From positions 1,010,268 to 1,074,267 of the forward strand of contig WBMW01002341.1 in the NCBI GenBank assembly GCA_013396635.1: a DNA stretch of 64,000 nucleotides. Reading direction: 5' to 3'. The notes below the pieces were generated by a model. That model had not been told where the DNA came from and searched no databases. It saw only the letters and a program-made list of their open reading frames with translations. Made by a program: the position numbers and the translations under genes. Positions 55,901 to 64,000 of this stretch are shown piece by piece. Each line of letters begins with the position of its first letter. Within the stretch, counting starts at the first letter, position 1. The stretch is from Penelope pileata. Taxonomy: Eukaryota > Chordata > Aves > Galliformes > Cracidae.

Positions 55901-58900
55901 TAAAGTGCTGATGTGAAACCTGAGGTGCAATAACACGTTTTATGAAGAAAAATGATTCAAGACGCTAGAGACAGTCAAATGCGAAGTAGAATCACAGTTC
56001 CAAATAAGTGTGTGTTCAGTTCTTCAGTCCTTTCTTGCTGTTTGAGCTCCAAGGTCTTGCTAGTTCTGCTATTTTTGAATAGTTTCTAGCATGAAACCCT
56101 TTGCTGATAAAGGGAGTGGCACACCTCAAAGTACTGACCAACTAAATATACTTTTCAGTCAGTGGCTTTCCAAACCCAGAAATTAACAAGACTGAGGAGT
56201 TTCTTGCTTTAAAGTATGACCTGATTGTACCAGGTTTAGTTGCATCAAGACCCTGTAAAATGAGGATGCCTGACTGTGATTCACAGGAATACAGCGAGCC
56301 TGTTATTTGTCAGGTCACCCTTTCTCAGAACTTCTGTAGAGGAAGACGTGTAGTTTATTGGTCTTATGGGGTGTTAGCTTGTGCATCTGACTTGCCTGCA
56401 TAATTAACATCTGTATGGGCCTTTGACTGTAAATGCATAATAATTCATCCATCTTGCTCATCTCCCAAGGATAAGTGTCTGGAAATGCTCTGTAAATATC
56501 CCATCCTTGATACTGCACATGTCCTAATAGTCAAAGTAAAGCACTGATTTGTAGAAAACCTCAAGACCAAAAAGTCTTCTGCCTCAGTACTTCAACTGGA
56601 TGCCGGTTTCCTGAGGTGAGATGAAGACACGATTTCAACAGTTATGACTATTGTCAACTTTTTTGCAAAGTTCTTTTATTTAACTGTTCTTGAGTATTTT
56701 TTTTTGTGTTCTTAGTCATTGGTATTCCAATTAGATTTATTTTAAATCCATCAGGTACCTCAGAGTAAGTGTTGTAAATTAAAGAACCCACAGTGTACCT
56801 GTGGCTTCTTTGTAAATGAACGTTTCAAATACCTAGGGCAATCTTACTGTCTAAAATACATATTCAAAAGTGTATTTAGTGCAGTAAGAATAATGTCATT
56901 AATCCAGAGCAGTCATGTAGTTTTAATCTTCTCCTATTGATCAAAATAAAAAGGAGCAAGTTCTCATTTTGAATTGTTCCAAAGATTTCATGTTAAAAGC
57001 TTATATTACCCAGTTGTCTGTAAGGAATAAGTAAGAAAAAAAGAAACCTTTAACAGTAACAATTTTTGCAGAATGCTATAGTTAGTATTAGAACTTCCAC
57101 TTCAATAGTAGCCTTGGCATGGCCTTTGTACACTGTTCCAGGATCCCTTACTCTACAGGTGGACACAAGTAATCAAGCCATAGCACAGTAGAGCTCTACA
57201 GAAGCTGATTTACTTTCTTGGCACTGTGATGCAAAGCAGACATAAACTTTACAAGGACTTAATGGTATAAGATCATTAAACAACCTGGTATTCAGATAAA
57301 TTTTGTTAGTTGGTGTGAACCCCTGCATTCAGAACTGATTTATGTGCACTTTGTGCTTTTCCCTTATTACTACTTTGTGTAAGCAAAAAAATCACATACG
57401 ACTGGAAACCTATTTTAGTTCCTATTTTAGTTTTTTCTTCTCTTGTCATTAGAGTTACAGAGCTGAAAGTTTACAAAATTGGAGCTTATTTACAGAATCA
57501 GAAGTGTCTGTATTCTGTAGAAGCAGTAGAGTTTCTCCTACTAGTATTAGTGCTTTTGCAAATTTGTTCTATATGTTTGCTGGATTTATCTCAATGGCTC
57601 TGATTCCTGAAAGACAGTATCTTACTAAAGAGCCAGCTTTGGTACTGGTTTGGCACCAAGTGATAAGCTGTTACGGAAAATAAAACAGGTTAGGAATTTG
57701 TTAGCATCTTCAGGTAACTAGAAATCCTCAATGTTTTTATTATGCATGGACAGTCTTGTAAATTTAGTCCAGAAATTGATTTGAGGCCCTCAACTTCTGT
57801 TTGAACTTTTCACCTAAGAATAACACCTAAAACCATGTTTGGCAGAGCCAATGTGGTAGGAGCTGCATTTTTGAGATGGGAGATGCTGCCTGGATGCCAT
57901 GCTTTGCTCTTGTTCTGAAGAGAGCAGCTCGCTTTATTATTTCAGGGCAGAACTATTTAAGAGTTGTCTTTCAGATGCAACTTCCCCTAGGAAGCTGACT
58001 CTCTAGCTGTTGAACTCATCTTCAGACTGTGGTGACTGTATAGGTCAGTGTTCCTTGCAGAATCACTGAATGGCTGAAGTTGGCAGGAACCTCTGGTTCC
58101 ATCTGGTTCAACTCCTGCTCAAGAAAGGGCCACCCAGAACAGGCTGCCTAGGACCAAGTGCAGGTGACTTTTGAAGGTCTCCAAGGATGAGACTCCGCAA
58201 CATCTCTGGGCAACCTGTTTCCATGCTCCATCACCTGTATGGAAAAGAAGTGCTTCCAGATGTTTAGATGGGAACTCTTGTGCTTCCGTTTCTGCTCATT
58301 ACCTCTTGTCTTGACACTGGGGACTACTGTAAAGAGCCTGGCTCCGTTCTCTTTGTACCCTCCTGCCCTGCTTTGCCCAGAGCAATGATTTGGCATTGCT
58401 CTCTGCAGCAGTGTTGGCTGGAACGTTTACACATGTTCCTTCATACACACAGAAACAAGCCCATGTTTGAGGCTCAACATCAAGCTGAACATCATCTCAA
58501 ATCAAGTCAGTTTTCTTTAATATTTCATTCTTCTGATAGTGCAATTGTGTGTTTTTGTTTGATTTCTTTTTCTTTGTGAACAACAGCTGTTGAAAGTAGA
58601 ATTTGATGTTACTTTAACCCACCACAACATTCTTCTCATGAAGAACATGAAATAGTCAGCTGGTGACACTATGTAGCATGGTACATGAAAGATCTTTCAT
58701 GGTACCTCTTGCATCTGCTTTTGTTTGCTATATCTCAAATAGAAATAATCTTAAATAGATTGTTTGTTATTTGTTTTTATTTTTACTAGGTATCTTCTAG
58801 TTTTAGAGGATGTACAGTTCATTGGTACTGCTCTATAATGCACGTTCCTGGGTTTGTTCATGATAGAAGTGATACTCATAATACTGTTTTTTTTTTCCAC

Positions 58901-60192
58901 TCTGTTAGCTAGATTGAGAATTAAATCATTTGCCTCCATTTTCATTCAGCAGATATTTATTGTTCAGGTCTTCAGTAAAGCCTCGTATAAGTCTCCTATC
59001 AGGTACATTGTTTACCTTTCTAGCCTTTGTCATTGTTTAATGACAATCTGTGCAGCATACCCTCTGATATGCACACCTGATGCTTCTTTTTGTAAGGGGT
59101 TAAAGAAATCTGGTTTAACTGGAGAAAGTCATCTCTTTGTATTATATTTTCCCCCCCTTAAAAAAAAAAATTCTGAAAGGCAGCCTGTATGTCAGGCAAA
59201 ATTGAGTGTGTGCTTGTAAAGGGTGCAGCTAGAGCTATGAATGCATTTTATGGGTCAGATGGAATTTTGGTTGGAGAGAAATATAGGATTAGTTAGAATT
59301 AGAAAGCTATGTGATGGATGTTTTTTTGAAGAGCAGTCTCTTGTTTAGATAAGTAAATGCATTTTTTTTTTTTTCCTGAAGATCTGGTCCTGTAACTTCA
59401 AGGCATGAAGTCATCCGATCTCTTTATTCTTAGAGTGGTTTCACTATAACTCAAGTTGCTGTCAGGGAAGAGCCCTTGGGAATGAATGAGCAGAAAGAAT
59501 CCAGTAATACTCAGAAAGGTAGAATGGCAGCCACTGATGTGTATGTAGGCTAAATGAGTTGTTTCCCTGAGGCTTTGAAGTTGGTTATTAATCCAGTTTG
59601 CTTTGGCATTTTCAGCGTTCAGTCTTTTCATAATTTGTATGTTATGGATAGAAGCATCAGCAGTGGGGCAGAAATATCAGAAAATCAGATAAGATGCTGT
59701 ATTAGAAATGCTCTGGTCAAGCAACAGTAGCTCTGTTTATTAATCCACGTATATTTTTTAAAAAGAAGAGTAATCTATAGGTTTTGAGTCTAAGGTTTAA
59801 AAAAAAAAAGTCTTCCATGGCCTGTAAAATGCAGCAAGCATTTGATGGACTAATTGGAAAGCATTTCCAAGCTGTGCTGTATTTAATGTGATTATTACAC
59901 ATTGCACAGTGAGTTGGGTGTAATAAAGGCCCTTTAAGTGATGATTTGAAAGAAAACATTGGCTGTCTTTCACATGAAAGAAATTGAGCCACAGATGAAG
60001 CTTACTTTTACTTTTCCTGCTCCACTATGATCAGATTGAGAGACTTATTTCTGAAGATCCACTTGGGATACGCTAAGTGTAAAGGCATTATGGCTCTTCA
60101 TGATGTTGAGCTGCCAGTGATAAACATGACTCTGAAAACCTCAACAGTTCCCAGAGCTGTAATGTGTTTTTCCATCTTCTGATTTTCCTCAG
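52918..60192 (+). other. SNCA: SNCA intron 3
   Basis: This phase-1 intron of 7.3 kb runs from donor GTAAGA to acceptor GATTTTCCTCAG. It contains an old CR1 at 58058 and no other element I can name. A region of short inverted TATAGTAT-type motifs lies at about 53877-53935. Open frames (54921-55328 minus, 135 codons; 58854-59219 plus, 121 codons) have no family signature. Confidence 0.85.
58058..58520 (-). mobile_element. old CR1 LINE fragment
   Basis: The plus strand reads CAGAATCACTGAATGGCTGA, AGTTGGCAGGAACCTCTGG, then GTTCAACTCCTGCTCAAG, GGCCACCCAGAACAGGCTG, CAACATCTCTGGGCAACCTG and ACCTCTTGTCTTGACACTGG. This is the reverse complement of a CR1 3' region in its usual order. It is diverged and the distal end (58370-58520) is uncertain. 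Confidence 0.85.
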
Positions 60193-60338
60193 TGGCTGAG
60201 AAGACCAAAGAGCAGGTATCCAATGTAGGAGGAGCTGTGGTGACAGGGGTGACAGCAGTGGCTCAGAAGACAGTGGAAGGAGCAGGGAACATTGCTGCAG
60301 CCACTGGCTTGGTGAAGAAGGATCAGCTGGCTAAACAG
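60193..60338 (+). CDS. SNCA: SNCA exon 4: residues 55-103, NAC core
   Basis: This exon opens after TTTTCCTCAG and, with the last base of exon 3, reads [40 protein letters not shown], then VKKDQLAKQ. It ends AAACAG|GTTGGT. It carries the fifth and later repeats (KTKEQV, QKTVEG) and the hydrophobic NAC segment (about residues 61-95) that drives amyloid assembly; the VVTGVTAVA core is intact. Relative to human: Ser64 for Thr, Asn87 for Ser, Leu94 for Phe, Ala101 for Gly, and an added Gln103. The exon is 146 bp against 143 bp in mammals. Total coding to here is 309 bp, exactly 103 codons (phase 0). The acidic C-terminal exons lie beyond the window. Confidence 0.98.
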
Positions 60339-63300
60339 GTTGGTTTGTTTGCTTTTTTCAGATGATGAAGTAAATGAGTGGCTCCTCTGAACTGAGGGGC
60401 AAGTGGAGCAATTCCTTTTGCATCAGTCAATAGTATGAGTGCAGGATGATTTGTGTTAGGCTGAAGAAATGAATAGCAAAGAAAATTTCAGCTGTTTATA
60501 GCTTGTATTTTGATGACCTGCAAGATTGGAGAACTTGAGTAGGACTGGACATCATAAATTGGTCTTCATAAATTCTTGAAGTGAATGATGATCCTGAACT
60601 CAGTAGCTTTTAGTAGGGGCCAGCAGCTGTAGGACTGCTGTGCAGTTGAATGGGAATATAACTATTTTTCAAGTAACTCAGGACTGAAAGGGAACCCGCT
60701 AGAGCTGAAAGGTCAAACAGCTGAATCTCAAGTTTAACAGCACAATTTGTATCCTCTGCAGGTGAAAAGCAGGAAGGGTCATGTACCAGCCCACTGACTG
60801 GTTAGGTACATTACATATAAAGTCAAGACCTAGCTGGAGAGTCCCTGTTTGTCATGAATATAATGACATGAACTTGAGAATGCCTCCAAACTATTTTGAA
60901 CTCTTCAGATTAAATTTGCTCTAGCACACCATATTTAAAAAAAAAAACAACAACAAAAACCCTGTAGGTATTACTATTTCAGGATGGAGGTAAGCATTAT
61001 ATATCTGCACGATACCAAGATTTACTGCTTTTTTTTTTTTTGCTAATATACTGCAGTCATATTTTTCTGCTTATGCTAGACAGAAAGTGACCCTAAACAG
61101 CTGGTGGCAATTATGCTTTCCAAAATGTGTACTATTGTCTGAAGACAAAAGTAACCCAGAACAAACATTTCCTTTCATATGATTTTGTGTGTGAACATGT
61201 GTGCGTTCATAATAACAAAACAGTTATGAAGAATAGTAGTATTTGAACAGAAATATGGGTGTCATATTGATTTAATATGAAGAAGTTCTATGGTGCATCC
61301 CTTTTCCATTTAATGTCCAGAGGTGCTGTTAAAATTGAATCCTTAAATGCTCTTCTTTATCCTTATCTGTTATGGAACTGTGTTTCTGTCTATCTTACAA
61401 AAGCTATTGGTACTTAAATCAGAAGAAGAAAGTGGTATTAGATTGTGGTAGGCATTCACTCCGCTGCAGTAGATTGATCTTGAAAACATCTCACAAGTTG
61501 GTTTTGTTCTTTGTCAAAGGAGTTTTCCTGGGGGGTACTTTTTAGTACTTTTTTGCTCAGATATAAATAAAATGTTGCTTTTGATGTGTCCATGGTCCCT
61601 TATAAAAGCTATTTTGAAGATTTACAGATTTGAGTACTTAATGAACTTGCCAGGGGACACAGGAATACGGAATGACCACAGTTGTGTATGCCCTTAATTT
61701 CTGCTAACATTCACTGCTGGCTCTTTGGTGGTTTAATATTGAGGATACTCTTTTCTGTTGGTAGCTCTTTGAACCCTTCTAGTTGGTGTAATAAGTAAGG
61801 ATCATCATTGCTTTAATATGCAGTTGCCTATTTTAGTATTGACCATAACCAAGATTTTTTCATCTTTAATGTAAACGTATGGTGTCTTATTATAAAACAT
61901 GATGCAAATCTCTGGACTTTCATTTAATTGTTCGGTATATTAAAATTCTTAGATATGAGTTGTGATGGCTGTAACAAAATAAAATCATATCTGTGAAATT
62001 AAAGAACATCCATAATGTGCATGCATATCATTCCATAGCCCTATACATAGCATAGTTATTCTGAACTGGTACTTTGTTCTTTAGATACGCAAAAACATTC
62101 TTGATTCTGGTATTTTCAGTCTGAGATTCTCAGTCAGCCATGCAGTATGGCCATCTAGCTGATCAGTATCTATGGCTTCCAACAGGCTACTCTGCATCTG
62201 TGTCCTACTGGCCTCACGAGGGAAAGCCACTTTAAAAATATTGACATCTAAATTCAGTCATCTAAATTTTTTAAAACCTAGTATTTTTTTGCATTAGCGT
62301 GCAGTTCAGAGGTACATGAGGTTGAACTTGCTTTGGTTTTCCAGATATAGTCATGTTTGGATGGGGACTGGTTGTAGGGGTTCAGAGTGCCAGCCATGCA
62401 TATGGGGCAGTTTGGTTTCAGTGGTTTTCTTTATCCAGCCTGGAAGTAGGACACTGGTCCTTTATAGGAAACAGAGTGGATTCTCCTGAAATAAGGAAAG
62501 GTACAAAAGAAGCATACAATGTAAATCTCAGTGTAACTTTATGTATATATCTCTATAAGATAATGTTTCTTAAGGCTGTCTTATCCTCAGACTACTCTAA
62601 ATTGGGAATAAAAGACTATGACTGGCAAATTCCTTCCTTGAGTGTGGCTAGCCAGTGCCTCTAGAAGATGTCCATAGGACAATCTCAAATTGTTTTTCCT
62701 AAAGCAAATGACTGCATCCCATGTGCAAGGCGACACTTGCTCAGACAGTGCAATTCACAAGACAGCCTGTAATACTGGCCATGCGGTGTTTGACACAGTG
62801 CTTGGGCCATGAAGAGCAGGCATAGCCATCCAGCTGAGGCCACACCATGCTGCCAGCCAGCATGACAGCTGTGACAGTGAGTGACAGGGATGCCTTGATA
62901 GTGCCATTCAGAGAACTGCCCCAAGGGCTTATATGCTGGCAGAACCTCACTCATTAATGCAGCAAGGATGGTTGCAGTTAGTAAGTTTGTATTAATGATA
63001 AAAGGACTAATGCACTGCAAGTTGTGTTTTAATACATGGCAAAACAATTCTTAAGATTATTTAGAATTCAAAAGTTTTCATGCATTGCCAGCGTGCACCT
63101 ATTCATGAATTATTTCTAGTGTGTACTAGGATTTAGCACAGAACCTATTAAAAATTGATTAGCTCTTCATAAACTGGTTGTAAATTCAAGCCTAAAGTCT
63201 GCTAGCAATAGTACTTCTATTTGTAATTATTGTAATTCATCCTGGAAGCAGAAATGAAGTTCTCTCTCTTCTCTCTGTTAAGACAATAAAAAGAGGTACT

Positions 63301-64000
63301 GGGGTATACAGAAACAAGATGTGTTTTACATTTTTTGTCAGTGCATCCTCTGTCTATGTACAGTATAAGCGTGCCTCTAAATCATGTAAAAGCCAAAGAA
63401 AAATGGAGGATTATATAGATGTACTGTACAAATAAACTTTGTATTTTAAGCATAGAAAGCTGTGAAATCCTTTAAGTATTCTATTTTCAGCTCAGTGTGC
63501 ATACATAGGTAATATGAAAGGATATTAGTTAATGATTATCTATTATATGATATTGCTTGTGAACAAAATATGAATTATAAAGTTCCAAAGAGGTAATTAA
63601 ATGATGAAAGTTCTTAACCTCTCTAAATTCATGTCATTTCATGTTACTGGTTCTGTAGAATTTCAAGAGTTTGTTTGTAAGTTCTGATTTCTATGGTGAA
63701 TAATGTTACTTCTACTACTCTAGCAGAAAAATAAAACCAAAAAAGTAATCAAGCTCAAACCCCAAAGTACTTGGTGAACCATGAAAAGATTTAGATTTTC
63801 TGTGGTGAAGGTCTTGCTAAGGTAAACAGTAGCAAGCATCACCCTTGAGGTCATGCTTGGTATCTGTAAGTGATAAATCCCTTTTCTTTCAAGAGTGTCT
63901 CTTAATTTAACACATTGCATTCTGAATAACACTCGTGAAAACAAAATTACAGTAGCAGATAATATAGAAGTTAATATATATAAACAGGTAATTTAATTAC
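60339..64000 (+). other. SNCA: SNCA intron 4 (partial)
   Basis: This is the start of the phase-0 intron after exon 4, which is by far the longest SNCA intron in mammals, so it is not surprising that exon 5 is not reached. Content is AT-rich with A- and T-runs (60938, 61030). A somewhat GC-richer block at 62690-62960 remains unassigned. Near 63425-63446 an ACAAATAAACTTTGTATTTT stretch resembles a poly(A) signal context but has no supporting transcript structure here. Confidence 0.85.

Overview
The window looks like a bird nuclear genome, most likely a galliform such as chicken. It carries CR1 LINEs with the typical ATTCTATG-type 3' ends, a Galluhop-like mariner remnant with intact terminal inverted repeats, avian endogenous-retrovirus LTRs, and intron-rich, AT-rich vertebrate DNA with one CpG island. 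There are no operons, CRISPR arrays or prokaryotic genes. Almost all open reading frames over 60 codons are chance frames in introns or repeats.

Two protein-coding genes are supported, both partial and arranged head to head. On the minus strand, positions 1-20257 hold the 5' part of MMRN1 (multimerin-1). Exon 1 (19728-20257) has the signal peptide and a Ser/Thr/Asn-rich N-terminal region. Exons 2 (5390-5509) and 3 (2728-2839) encode the two halves of the EMI domain. Splice phases fit exactly across all three exons, giving about 254 contiguous residues. The rest of the gene lies beyond position 1.

On the plus strand, about 44.7 kb to the window end holds the 5' part of SNCA (alpha-synuclein). 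A CpG island with a noncoding first exon ends at a GTAAGC donor at 44924. Coding exons follow at 46532-46652, 52876-52917 and 60193-60338, encoding residues 1-103. These cover the amphipathic KTKEGV-type repeats and the NAC core. The acidic C-terminal tail lies beyond 64000.

Between the two 5' ends are about 24 kb with no gene I can support. This stretch holds a 472-bp avian ERV LTR about 2.3 kb upstream of MMRN1, a truncated relative of it, an old CR1, and a cluster of related LTR-like repeats at 36.6-39.2 kb. MMRN1 intron 1 carries four CR1 copies, the mariner remnant, a pyrimidine-rich microsatellite and an isolated CpG-rich patch.

I found no new multi-gene system. The points most worth a second look are: the native Thr53 and the extra Gln103 codon in SNCA; the lack of RGD in the visible MMRN1; the repeated 350-bp LTR-like family with an internal hairpin; the ERV LTR oriented toward MMRN1; and G-quadruplex-prone tracts next to both promoters.
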